Source: Siphonodentalium dalli (Eukaryota; Mollusca; Scaphopoda; Gadilida; Siphonodentaliidae). From it: DNA of 64,000 bases. The notes below the pieces were generated by a model. That model did no database searches. It was not told the DNA's origin and worked only from the letters and a program-made list of their open reading frames with translations. Position 1 is the stretch's first letter, and each line of letters starts with the position of its first letter. The translations under genes were made by a program, and so were the position numbers. Below are positions 33,913 to 45,766 of this stretch, in pieces. The stretch spans positions 155,742,875 through 155,806,874 of the forward strand of contig CP136062.1 in the NCBI GenBank assembly GCA_032622095.1, given 5' to 3'.

Positions 33913-35538
33913 ATCGCTGAGCTATTTACAATTATATTAAGAACACAGTGCGTGTTGGTATTCTTATGCCGGTCAAAATAATGTCACTTGATATGTTGGA
34001 ATGTGAGATCGACACGGCCAGCGCCATCGATGGGATGCTGCTGATATATATATACGAGTACCATAAATGTTACATAGAGATGAGATGGTGCGCCCGCACT
34101 TGGCTCAACGAAGAAATGCGGCGACTTTCTGACCTTCGATAAATCGCAGTGTAAGTCACCCTTGTAACATACATACACTATTTAATCTGAATCTGTATTA
34201 TCAAACTTTCCAACTATTGGACATTCCCATCGTAACACAACCAATGGTTGATAAGTCTCAACTGATTGCTGCATTTCAGTCAAAAATTCGGTCCTTCAGT
34301 CTAAACACACAATAATACTCTTTGTTATATCAAATTATCAGCACAAAATTCAAAATAGTTTCGTCGGAAATTTCCAATTAATGTTGTGTCAGGCATTAAA
34401 TGTCAAACTGTTGTACTCTTGGAAATCCACCCTGACACACGTCCCTGGTGGTAAGTATTGCATTGATTGAAATATAGGTTCATACAAATACTTGAGTATG
34501 TTCATATATAGTAACTAATTGGGCTATCCGGCGTTGTCCATGCGAGTTAGAATGTATTTTTGATATGCTTTATTTGAGTACTAAATTTACATAATCATAG
34601 CCTACACACAATAATTTACTGCATAGGTGTATATATGTATACATATGTATATATGATTGATGTATCAATGTCAAAGAATAACCATTGCCACTGCTGTCAA
34701 GACCCCCACCATGACAAAAGCAATTTTCAACACAACTTTATTACACCAATGCAGTGTTTAAGATAATCGCTAGACTATGTTCGCCCGGGTTCTAACCCAA
34801 ACATATTCGAAAATCTGCACCTCTCAATGTGCCATTCCGATCGATACATTGCAATTTCGATAATAAATGAGAAACTGTTCAAGCTCATTGAATTATGCAC
34901 ACTTGAAACAACGAATACCCATACTGAGTTATTGCCTCCATAAATCTTACGTTTGGTGAAGTTGGCGACAATGTTAGTGTCCATTCTGCCAGCCCCCGTC
35001 ACCCTAGCTCACAATTTTCTGATTTGAGAAGTACCACTATTATGCCACGTCATGAGAGTGCTCGCGTATAACGGAGAAGCGTATACATGCATAATTAAGT
35101 ACGACAATCGCCGATACCAAAATGTTATATCAACGCCCCTCCCCGATACACAATTCGTATCAAGGACAACCACTAATTCATCATTTGGGAATAAATTATT
35201 TGATAAAATACTAATTTAAAAAAAAAAAAAAAATACTAAAACAAAATACAGAACAAAAAAAAAGAATAATAATATGCATAAGAAAGAGGATAACAGCAAA
35301 ATCACTCAACATTATATTAAGACAAAACAAAACAATTGTGGTGCAAAATAAGGAAATGTCCGATAAAAATGACTGGACAATTTCTTAAATGAGACCATTA
35401 AATTGGGTGGATAATAATTGAATTAACTTACTGGAAATTCCCAACTTATCCCAAGTCCGCTAAGTTAGATATATTGTAGGCCCATGTACCTATCATCGCC
35501 ACTCTCCAATGGATTAAAATTTTCAAACTAGTACTTCA
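33913..35538. other. no gene recognised
   Basis: Counterpart of 9,214-10,817. It differs by a short insertion near 34,872-34,900 and by one base in the A-run at 35,218-35,232. Confidence 0.5.
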
Positions 35539-35770
35539 TTCCGTCCAGCTGATGGAAACTCCCAAATTGACACCCCTATAATAAAGGTTCGAATGGTTTC
35601 CAAATGATGACCTTTCTGTCCAGATGTTGGAAACCTCAACAAATACCCCTATAATAAAGGTTCGAATGGTTTCCAGCTGATGACCATTCTGTCCAGATGT
35701 TGAAAACTCCCCAACTGACACCCCTATAATAAAGGTTCGAAAGGTTTTCAGCTGATGACAATTCAATCCA
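35539..35770. repeat. 73-75 bp minisatellite (copy B)
   Basis: Same units and copy number as 10,818-11,049. Confidence 0.9.
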
Positions 35771-36300
35771 AACAGTTGACCGAAATTAGGACATCATTCC
35801 AATTTTGGTCCAAAAATAGAAGAATTAAAACAATTTCAACCATTTTTAGTTTAAACATATTTATTTGTCTAATCTATATAACCCATCACATATAGCACAT
35901 ATATTGTGGAATTGGAGGACAGGTGCTAAATCACTTATGGGTACCCATCTCCCATATCACTGATAAATAAATAATTAGTAATAGCAAACCAACTTGACTA
36001 CAAAACAAGTTGAACATATCATCGGTCACCCCCACCATTTTTGTCATGTTCCTCCAACTAACTTACCAGGCATGGATGACATTTCCAACTGCTAAACGTT
36101 TTACCAAGGTTGCAGGTGAGACACCAAATACAAGTTTGTGAAACCCGAGTTCCAGCTTTAAAACAACCCGTTTGTTTTAAACTTGATATCCAGTCTAAAT
36201 ATAACGGTGAATGCTCAGCAATTGACATGGATTTCACAATTTCATTCGTCACCGAACGGTTAATTCCAATCTGCATCCCACCAAATTCCCAACTATAGAG

Positions 36301-37990
36301 AAAACGGACGACACGACGCTCGTACTTGTTGGTTCTGAAAATAGTCTACGTGAATCGTACTTAACACTGGACGAATTTGCTCGGATATCGGGTCTGCGCA
36401 TAAATCCTGAAAAATATCAAGCAGGCATGGATAGGGATAGGGTCACAAAATAAAATACGACAAGCTATTACGGAACTAAACCTGTCTACTGTAAGCATTT
36501 AAAAACAATTTAGGGATACATTTCGGCACTAATTTAATAATCATGAATATAAAATACAATGATAGACTCGAAGATATAGAAAATATCACAAACATTTGGA
36601 AACACAGACTCCTGACCCCTTTAGGTAGAATAACATTTGTCAAATCCCTCATCTTACCAAAATCGACCCACTTATTTATAACTCTTCCACGTCCAGATAC
36701 AGCTTTTTTGAAAGCCCTAAATACCTGTTTATACAATTTCATTTCGAATTCCAAACGTGATAGAATAAAAAGCAAACAACTATGTGCCGACCATATGAGC
36801 GGAGGTTTGAAGATGATTAATGTTGAAAACTTTGATAGCGCCATGAAAATTAACTGGATACGACGCTTGATTTGCAAACAATCGAAATGGGCTTCATTGT
36901 GCAATACCACCCCTTTCTTAAACGACCCACTATCTCTCACTTACCATGCAAATTACATTGTAAAGCAAACAAACAAGTTCGCAAATCCATTCTAGAGAGA
37001 TGATTTCGGCGCATGGTGTAAACTTATGCGATCAACTAATTCAAATAATAATATTATGGCCTCAAATATCTGGAATAATCCGAATATAAAAATCGGAGGT
37101 TCGTCGATCAACTTTAAATCTTGGAGAGATGCGGGGATATATTTTATAAATGATCTATTCCAACCAGATAGTAAATGCCATACCCCATATACATTATATT
37201 CAACTTTCAACATCGTGTCGATTTCATAACAATCAGCAACACAATACGTCATATACTGTCATTGGCAAGTTCTCTTAATCAACCCTTAATTCGTGTACCC
37301 TGCACATGCCCACACAATAATCTTCCTCCGATACTCCGTGACTTAAAAGGCGGACAATTATTTTACACAATTCTAGCAAGTGGGAACACTATGCCGAATG
37401 CATGCCAAAAATGGGAATCCGAAATAGGCGAATAGATAAAAAATTGGGAAGATTATTTGAGCATTCCCTTTAAAATCGGTACGAAATTACAGTGGCTCCA
37501 ATTCAGAATCAATACACGAATTATTAGTACCAATACATTTCTGAAGGTGGCTAACATTCGAGTCGATGGTTTTTGTAATCGCTGTCAAAACATACAAGAA
37601 ACAAATACTAATATTTGCTGGGATTGTCCCCATGTCCAAACTTTTATAAACGAAATTTTAACATGGACAAGAAACAACCAATTCCCCGTTGATCTACAAA
37701 AAATAATATCATTTTCGGTATAGTTCATGAACACAGAAATTAAAAAAGTTATATTTTCCTGCTGGTTTTGAAACAATATATGTATATAACAAAATTCACG
37801 CCCATGCAGTTGTCTCGCTTGTTCCTTTGTGATGTCAAATTTAGATATGAATGCGAGAGATACAGCGCAAAATGTAATATGAATCGTGACTTCGATAACC
37901 AGTGGCTGACACTTCGATATGCCTTAAACATTCTGTGAAATTGTGGATATTGCTCAATAAACTAGAAACAAAACTGAACTAATGTGGGTA
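36301..37990 (+). pseudogene. L1/Tx1-like LINE ORF2 fragment: RT C-terminal half, zf-RVT-like domain, 3' end
   Basis: Starts inside the RT domain at KTDDTTLVLVGSENSLRES, where the catalytic YADD box is degraded to KTDD, then EFARISGLRINPEK. After frameshifts and a stop comes YNDRLEDIENITNIWKHRLL with LLTPLGRITFVKSLILPK and LFITLPRPDTAFLKALN (about 36,560-36,730). AGGLKMINV-type sequence (SGGLKMINVENFDSAMKINW) follows. Further on, KLQWLQFRINTRIISTNTFL and FCNRCQ..ETNTNICWDCPHVQ form a zf-RVT-like Cys motif (about 37,480-37,640), then YALNIL and a stop near 37,937. A short 3' UTR has CAATAAACT. It is 5'-truncated and decayed. The subfamily name is from memory of similar mollusc LINEs. Confidence 0.87.
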
Positions 37991-38689
37991 TCTAAACGCA
38001 GCAACTGTGTTTAGACAAAGCCATGAATTATACCAAAATTAAACAAAATACATACAAATAAAAACACAGAAACCAGAGCGAGAGTGCAAACCATTGTGCA
38101 AACACAGATAACACATAATATCAAAATAGACAACAATACTGCTTTGAGAACAGCCAAGATATAAAACCTGTATAAAATTAGACAGCAAAATTTAATTTAA
38201 TTTAACAAGGCTCCGCATATAACATTTGAAGTAGCTGGCAAATAAACCTCATGAATGATTGATAATATATTTATAATCTGTTGAATATGGGGTCAATTCA
38301 ACAAGTTGATAATTGGGTAGTTGACTTAGTAGTTGATCCCTCGCCCAACAGCCAGCCTCCCTCCAGATAGCATACATGGTATCCACTTCCCTCCATGTTA
38401 GCATGTTCTCTCGAAGCATAGCATCGAACATTAAAAACTCAAAGATCAAACGCTGTTTCCGAGAGTCAAAGATTTGACAGATTTTGGAGATTTTTGTTTT
38501 TGAACAATATGATCAACTTGCATAGATTGTTTCGGATGATCTGTCTCGACAGAGGAGACGTAATCCATTACTTGCGCTACTGGTTCTGGAACAGGAATAG
38601 TATCACTATTCCTGCACGTGCGTTGCTAGTGATACACTGACGAGTTTAGTTTGACTCTGTGTTTGAGTGCTGTCGTCAGCACACGTTTT
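37991..38689. other. AT-rich spacer, partly decayed LINE ORF1 tail
   Basis: No clear gene. The last few hundred bases before 38,690 may continue the antisense ORF1 remnant, since its minus translation keeps hydrophilic gag-tail-like character. The rest is unassigned. Confidence 0.35.
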
Positions 38690-39385
38690 GTAGACCCTAT
38701 TGTTGAGTACGTAATCTGTGGCCGAGGACAAACTATTTTCTTAGCATCTATATATGACATATTCGTCTCAGCAATATATCATTGAATCTTGAATTCATAC
38801 TCCAAATTGGGACATGGACGATCCATTGAAGCATGTTAACCTTGAGAGTTTGAACATTTTTTAATACTCGTACAATCCTTATGACCAGGAATGGAAAAGT
38901 GTGCGCACCTGGTTTCTTCACTTTTACAATGTTCATGGTCATAGCCTTGACGGTTAAAACATTGAAATGGGTTTGGAACATATTTGCTTATATCCGTCTT
39001 CATATACCGAACCTTCAATGTCGGTGGATGGTAGCAACGACTGAAGGTCAAAAGATAAATATTCAACGGAACGATTTGACCATCAGCTGTCTTAGTAAAT
39101 CTACGGACTTCTGGAACTCCCTGTGGTGTTCTCAGCCAATATCTCTGATTCAAAGGAATCAGATATATCGCGAATTCTCAACACAGCTCTACTACTGTTC
39201 AATGACTTGAGAGGTGTGATCAATATTGGTGTTTGTGCAATAGATATTAATTGCATAAGAGCGTTTGCTTGAATTTTTCTTGAACATTCGATCAGAAGAG
39301 ATCCATTTAGTGGCCAGTCCTGATCGGTATGACAAATTTTAATTGTTCGGCTATGCTTTGTAGCGTTTTATCAATCACATACTTC
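38690..39385 (-). pseudogene. non-LTR retrotransposon ORF1 (gag-like, CCHC zinc knuckles), decayed
   Basis: The minus strand reads TPQGVPEVRRFTKTADGQIV, NIYLLTF..LPPTLKVRYM-like (YHPPTLKVRYMKTDISKYVP), then NPFQCFNRQGYDHEHC and TRCAHFSIPGHKDCTSIKKC. This is the usual LINE gag pattern 'YVPNPLRCFKCQRFGH..C....CA.C...GH....C....C.NC', with two knuckles each missing a Cys. After a frameshift, PCPNLEYEFKIQ and DAKKIVCPRP follow, matching the tail of such ORF1 proteins. Upstream, KTLQSIAEQLKF with several stops extends it to about 39,385. It is antisense to the neighbouring LINE, hence from a different insertion. Confidence 0.85.
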
Positions 39386-40965
39386 ACACATCAGCCTCTC
39401 GGTACCTCGCCATAATGAGACAGGCGTTTACAGTATAGTATTGAAACATTTAAGCCACGAAGACGAAATTTATGGCAAAACACACACGAAAAACAACACA
39501 CAACTAGACACCAGAAACAAAATACAGCAGACGGCAGAAATGTAATCTGAAAAACTGTGAGCGACGTGGCTGATTGATTGGACAGGGTCAACTCAACCAC
39601 CCGTCTTGAAGAGATGTAGGACCAAAGAGGACCATGAGCTAAGCCGTTACCACAGGTCGATGTCTCACTTGAGACGGCTGCCCTAGTATCCCCAGAACTC
39701 CTGCTCCACATATCAAGGGATGCACCCCTCGGCAAAAGTGGGCCACTTTAGGGGATTCTAACCCCTGGCAGTGGGACAGTAAACCTATTCTACCCGGGCC
39801 CACACGGGGAAAGATTTCTTTATTATGATCAATTGGCAGCAAGCATTAGAAAAACAGTGGTATATATGGAGACAAGTAAGTGTTGATCGAGTTCGCATGG
39901 TGAATATCGATGCACTCCCAATGGCGATTCCTCAATAAATCACCCGAATAGGTTAAAGTGAAATGGGTTTTGTATCAGATGCTGAAATGCGTCTACGATT
40001 AGGTTAACGTGTCGGATTTCGATAGCTGTTCAACTTAATTATAACAAGGCAAGTTTGAAAGTCACATGTGATATTAAAGACACGTCATGGATAGGTGTCT
40101 GAAATATCAGAGCTCATGGAAATATGTATGATATGTCACTGATATGGACAGTAATGTCACCCCAAGAGCCTCGGGTTGCATTCCGTTCTCGATCGGGCGA
40201 TACATATCCGCGTTGCTCTCAAGCACCGGCGATAACTGCATACTGTACTTGCATATTTGCCCAAACACGTCTGGTGTTGCCATCGCTTCCATCGATCACA
40301 CCTACGCGACTATAGATATAAAGATCCTTATTTGACATTGCTATGTGGATTATGCATGGCGGCATGTTAATCGGCGTCATTACTGTGGCATCACTGTAAA
40401 CAATAATTATTCCTCCAATACCCATCTTATAACCAAGAGTACACAAGAAATTGACAAAGCATAGTGAATTGTTTGATGATAACATAAGAGAGGATCGCAT
40501 ATCAGGTCTAAGGTTTTGAGTCCTCTCTTAAGTGTTCAGTCTTTTGGAACCAAGAGCGTATTGGTGAGAAGATTTAATTGCACGATATTTGAAAGTAGAA
40601 ATAATTCATCAAATTGCTCTCTTAAGTTTCACAATTAGTGTTTTCCTTTAAATTATATATATATAATGTTCGAACTTGTGTCCCTGGTATGCAGTCAGCA
40701 ACAAAACATGCTAAACAGATGGGTGAGGTACATGTGGTATTGGAATCCGGTGTATGATTTACAGCTGAAATGCGGGCATATAACTATATGTCAGTACATG
40801 TATATTAATAACCTCTATATATTTTCGGCTTAGACAACGCGTTCGTATTATGTATGTTAGCTGAAATGCAGAATATTAACTTATCAGTACAAGGTTCCAC
40901 CCCGTTTTTCACAACAAAGTACCAAATTGTGTACACATGTGGATTGTCTTGTGACGGTCTTGTAT
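39382..40965. repeat. repeat E, copy 2 in B, full length
   Basis: Begins CAGCCTCTCGGTACCTCGCC then ATGAGACAGG at about 39,413. It is more diverged from the E units at 7,107 and 31,838 than those are from each other. From 39,815 it matches the truncated unit at 11,281. Confidence 0.75.
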
Positions 40966-41027
40966 ATAATCCACACCAAACTGCTCAGTGCGATAATCAT
41001 GGGACAAAGTATCTCTGTGCACATATT

Positions 41028-41176
41028 TGCTGATGAAAATTAGCTGTACATTTCTGGTGACAACCCCTATTGCTTTACAACCATAATGGCACAGTGCAAT
41101 TATTTTGTGAAATCGTGGATGGTGGCCAATAAACTGAAACTAATTAGTGACAAAACTGAAGAAATGTGAGTGTCTA
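41028..41176 (+). mobile_element. LINE 3'-end fragment (copy B)
   Basis: Counterpart of 12,400-12,545, resembling the LINE 3' end at 37,935-37,990. Confidence 0.5.
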
Positions 41177-41220
41177 ATCTGGCATACGTAAAGAAAGTTA
41201 GCATATATGTTATGACTTTT

Positions 41221-41596
41221 GATGACACTCAAGTTCACACTCCTACAAGCCACATATGCAAGGCAATATACACTGAACTTCGGCGACACTGGAAAATGAG
41301 AAAATACATTCAAAACGACTCAATTTTTTAAAAACGTTAGTCATCTCTAAGTATCAGTCGACCTGACTACTACAATTCTATTTTAATTGGTGTACTATAT
41401 AATCAGGTATCTCAGCGTCTGCAGAAAACTGTTGCAATGATAGTTCTATGTCGTAGAAGATCTGACGACAGATGCAATCTGCAAGAATTACATTGGCTAC
41501 CTGTAGCAGACATAATTCTGTATATACGACGGGGAACTATCCTAGCATATATTCAATGGTATGAAACACGCGATCCGTGGAATATATCACTTCATT
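41221..41596 (+). pseudogene. CR1/Jockey-type RT C-terminal fragment (copy B)
   Basis: Same fragment as at 12,595. Here the codon after HWKM is AGA (HWKMRKYIQNDS) instead of the TGA stop of copy A, and DYYNSILIG is closer to the family consensus DYCNSLL. A one-base shift within the T-run/A-run near 41,320-41,335 and a stop keep it non-functional. Confidence 0.85.
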
Positions 41597-41697
41597 CTTA
41601 CACTGCCCTTCAAGTTTGTGGACATTCAATGTTAGCCATCCTTGCGTACTTGCCTTGAGGGCTTATTGAAATGCTACTCTAGTGAGTAGTTTAAGAA
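41597..41697 (-). repeat. repeat D fragment (copy B)
   Basis: Counterpart of 12,962-13,060. Confidence 0.65.
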
Positions 41698-42509
41698 TAC
41701 CAATGCTGATAAATAACTTTAGGAATAGCCATTAAATAAATAAATAAATATTACACAAACATTTCTTGTAAAAAGTTGGCAAGTCTGATTTCAAAAGGTG
41801 ATCCACACCGAGTGACCAGACATCTTACTAGCATAGCTGCGCTGAATGTGGGATCCCACATTTCATCAAAACCAAGAGACAGTGAAAATTATAATGCATT
41901 CTGGAGGACTATTGCCTACATGTCTCTGATTGGTGTAGAAACCTACCAAATTATAAAAAAATACGTCTCTTGTGAGAGAGTTTCGACAGCCCGTGCACCA
42001 TGCACGCCCGCATCGCCGAAGTGAATTAAGTCACATTAACGTAGTAGATAATTATACAAATTATCGCGGTATATTTGCTAAAACATATGGTATATAATAC
42101 CAATCTCATAATGGAAAGTATCATTTGTTACGTCTTGATTATCTAACCGAGGAACGGCAAGAGTTGATGCTTGAAATTAACACATGCTTCCAATAATAAT
42201 TCATACTGGAATCGCAAAGGGAAATTACTGTTTAAAGTTAAATAGCCCTAAATAAAACAAGCAAATAAGATACAACTCGACATTCCGATTTGTTAGCACC
42301 AAATTGGGCACCACTATTTAGCAAATTCCCGCCACATTTATAGTTATATCCTTGATATAAGTACTTTAATGGTGTGGTTTATAGATACATGAGTGACGGA
42401 TAGACGCCGTTGGTGTCAGGGCGGGATGGGGGGGGGGGCACATAATGAAAACAACTATATTGTAGAATTCCACTAAACTTGTATGATATATTTATAATGT
42501 ATAATGTAT

Positions 42510-42915
42510 TTAAACGTTTCAGGCGCGGGTCCAGTGGAATACATTATTTTTCTTTCTTTCGCTTTCCTTCAAGTTTATGGACATTCAATGTGAGTCATCC
42601 GAACTTGCCTTGAGGGCTGATTGAAATGCTACGCGGATGAGTCTTTATTCGTCTCCATGGTATACTATGAACTTCTGTCGTACATCTCCATCAACCTTGT
42701 ATAAAATGTTCTCAACGCCATGCTATAGGGATTCTAATGGTTTAGTTTAACCATACATCAGTCGATGTCATGGTTGGGGATCAAGGAAGGAACATGATAC
42801 AAACTTCTTTGTCATCGATTGCCACCAGACGAATACATAGTGGAATTTAGATTGTACATGGCATTTAGGGTATGATTTAAAGTTGGCAAAGTGCACCGTC
42901 GAAGTGAATGATGGA
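42510..42915 (-). repeat. dispersed repeat D, unit in copy B
   Basis: Counterpart of 13,880-14,285, reverse-complement match to 4,745-5,175. Confidence 0.7.
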
Positions 42916-43725
42916 CCCGAAGCTCTTTATAATCTGTTTTCACTGGGGCCCGAACCATTCAATTGTATAAAGGTTACACCCCCACTATTTCAGAACCAAA
43001 TAAGTCCAATATGAACATATGTGGATATTTAAGTCAGACATGAACCTATTTGTACGAGAGTGTTCTGGAAATGTATATGTATGCGTCTATATGATATACT
43101 GCACTACATGGTGTACTTTAAAGTCACATGGCGGTATGCGCTCCGAAATACACCTAATAATATTCGCTGTAGATTTTTCCCGGTATCGAAATAGGTCGAG
43201 ATATACTTCCGTTTTACGGCAGTATAGTCCCAGACAGACGCATTGAACTCATACAAAATATAACTTTGAAGACGGTGTTTGGGTGCTAAACAAACAACAG
43301 CCATGTCACGGCATGGCATATTAAAGATAATTCTGTGTTACGCTATTCCTGATATTGTAGAAATAAAGATCGTTTGTTTCACTTCTGTGCGAAAAATTGA
43401 AAACAGCTGGAAGATGTATGTAACCATGGCAATTATTTATCAGAGCATATATATGATGCCGGAATATAAATAGTTCGTGTATCTGTCAACCTATATTATA
43501 CCTCCTACTAAATTAGGCAGACAAATATTTGGAAGCTCGAAAGAGCCATGTCCGTTTAACATACTAAACACATGGTGCGTTCTAAATCAGGAATCGAAGT
43601 CGGATAAACCATATTGTACGACCTTGCCTAAACCTACACACAAGGCTCGTCCTGATTGGTCAGTATCCTGTATTCCCATGCAGACGCGGACCGTCCTTTT
43701 GTAGTACAATTCTAGATATTTTTAA

Positions 43726-43750
43726 TTGTACCACAAACAATGTGGTACAA
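43726..43750. repeat. 10-bp perfect hairpin (copy B)
   Basis: Same as 15,089-15,113; stem and loop unchanged. Confidence 0.8.
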
Positions 43751-44100
43751 TCAGTGAAATGCTGCCAACGCCTCGAAATTTCAGAAGTCAAACCATACGG
43801 CCATTGGCTAATGTCATGCTAAAGACTGAAGAAAGAGACATATAATGACTAACTACTGTATTATACTGATTTTTATTTAAGTTAGAACAAAAATAAGTCT
43901 TAAGTGAATTTGTTTGCCACAAACACAATGGAAAGGGGTTGTCGTTCAATAGTGACGCTATGTTTCACTATCAGGTCTAAGAGAAGAATTGTTTGGTGGA
44001 AAATCTTACCACGCAGAGCTAGAAACTGGGCTATTATATAACAGTTTGAACATATGTCACTATAATTTCGACCAAAACATACAGTCGAATTACAAAAGAA

Positions 44101-44218
44101 ATAAATACACTGCGCATCGACGTGTATAGTAGAATTTGACCACATAAACTGATTATACTACTCCGCTTCGCGTCGTCCTACAATCAGTTTCTTTGTGGCC
44201 GATGCGCAGTGTATTTAT
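44101..44218. repeat. 118-bp foldback element (copy B)
   Basis: Same as 15,464-15,581; the outer 19-bp arms (44,101-44,119 and 44,200-44,218) remain perfect, while substitutions fall in the inner region. Confidence 0.85.
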
Positions 44219-45257
44219 GTCTTAAATAGATAAGAGCAACATTTCTATAAAGTGTCGCACAATTAACTAAACTTATATAGTCATCTCCGTGATATGATGT
44301 ATTCGTTTTAAAGTATAGTTTTCATACTCATAAGAGTCGCCGATAGATAAAGGAATCGCTATATGGCTAGTTAGGTGTTTCAAAGTGGGCAGATAGGCGC
44401 CGTTGGGTATGAGGAGCTAGAAAACAACAGCATTTATTATAGGCATCAACATGATACTAATCGTGCGGCTTGAAGATAATGATTTTCTGAATTGGGGTGG
44501 AGTTGATGCATTAAATTGATAAAGACGGAGTTACCGATATCAAAATGTTTGGTTAGTTTTTAAAGATCTACAGTCCGATTTAACACCAGAATACCGAATT
44601 ATCTGAGATAATGACCAGTTTACCGGGACAATGAAAAAGGAAAACTGAATTCAATTATCATCTGTTCTATGGCACGAGCGTCGCGTCAATTGACAAAGGC
44701 CTACACCAGGTTTACGCGTATACAATATCATAATTGGAAATGCTGTGTACTATATTCCATGTTTGGGCATCATAGCTTCTCTTTATCAGAGACACTCTTT
44801 AACAGAGATAGCTGGAATATTGCTCAGTCGACAGAAATTGAAGTCGACATCTGACCATCGAAACCTCCCGCTAATGGACCCAATCATCTTTATTTTGTGA
44901 ATCAACGTTATTGCTGAGTACTCAGTTGTGATACAATCTGTAAGATTACTGTGGTAATAATCTTCTATAACCGATGTCTATTACACGTCCATTTTGTGTT
45001 TACTTCTTGACACGGGTCGAATTAATGGTGTTAAACTAACGACAACAATGTGAGTCAGGGCATATGATCCATGTATAAGATTGACGTTGTATTATGCCAA
45101 TTTGTGGAAAACATTAACTACCTTGACCAAATATATTCCTATCAAATGTCCCCATAAAATGTTCACGTCACTTTAACCTGGACAACGCCGGGTCACCATG
45201 CTAGTACTATATATAGCATGTAATAAAATGCGCAGGAGCTGGGAGGAACACACTACT

Positions 45258-45370
45258 CACGTGACTATTTCTGGTAAGCAACGTTAGAATGTGATTATTT
45301 ATTATAATTAGATGAGGATTCAGCGTCCTATATAAAGAGTCGTAGATAGGGACACCACTCATAACGCATT
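45258..45370 (+). promoter_or_regulatory. core promoter of RGK copy B
   Basis: CACGTG at 45,258-45,263 and TATATAAAG at 45,329-45,337, both unchanged from copy A and similarly spaced from the start codon. Expression of both copies is therefore plausible. Confidence 0.6.
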
Positions 45371-45441
45371 TGCAACTCATCAGTTAATAAACCATCGCTG
45401 TACATTTATATCGCACCTTCGATATCCTGTAATTTGTCAAA

Positions 45442-45766
45442 ATGTCTCGTCAAAATTATAAAATTAATGCTGAGGATCGTGACATGTACTCCTGTCGTTC
45501 TTTCAGCTTCACATCAAAAGGACTGATTAACAAGGGGGATTCGATGCAATCTATGAGTGACGTAAGCCTAACATCAAGTGGTGGCGAATCGAGCGAGAGT
45601 TCTTCCCGTACTTCTAGCTGTTCTGACTTCTTTTACGCAGACGAATCGGTGCTAGACAAAGAATGCTGCCGTGTAGCTGTCGTAGGTTCACATGGCGTTG
45701 GGAAGACGGCATTGATACGACAATTTATGACGTCAGAATACGTTGGTGATGTCGACGATGTGGAAG
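45442..45766 (+). CDS. RGK copy B exon 1
   Basis: Same boundaries and donor (GAAG|GTTGGT) as copy A exon 1. It carries four of the seven replacements, all outside the P-loop. Confidence 0.92.

Larger units (their letters stand above)
35998..39814. other. 3.8-kb block present only in copy B
   Basis: Copy A joins its left and right flanks directly at 11,276-11,280. The block contains an L1/Tx1-like LINE fragment, an antisense LINE ORF1 fragment and the first ~430 bp of the second E repeat. The first 300 bp (35,998-36,300) are unassigned. Confidence 0.85.
42916..45257. other. spacer upstream of RGK copy B
   Basis: No gene recognised. It parallels 14,286-16,628 with scattered substitutions and small indels (for example a short deletion in the 44,700-44,770 region relative to 16,060-16,145). 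Confidence 0.5.

Noticed and set aside
36543-36995. 150-codon open frame as a host gene
   Set aside because: Translation shows LINE motifs (LLTPLGRITFVKSLILPK and following), with adjoining LINE fragments in other frames.
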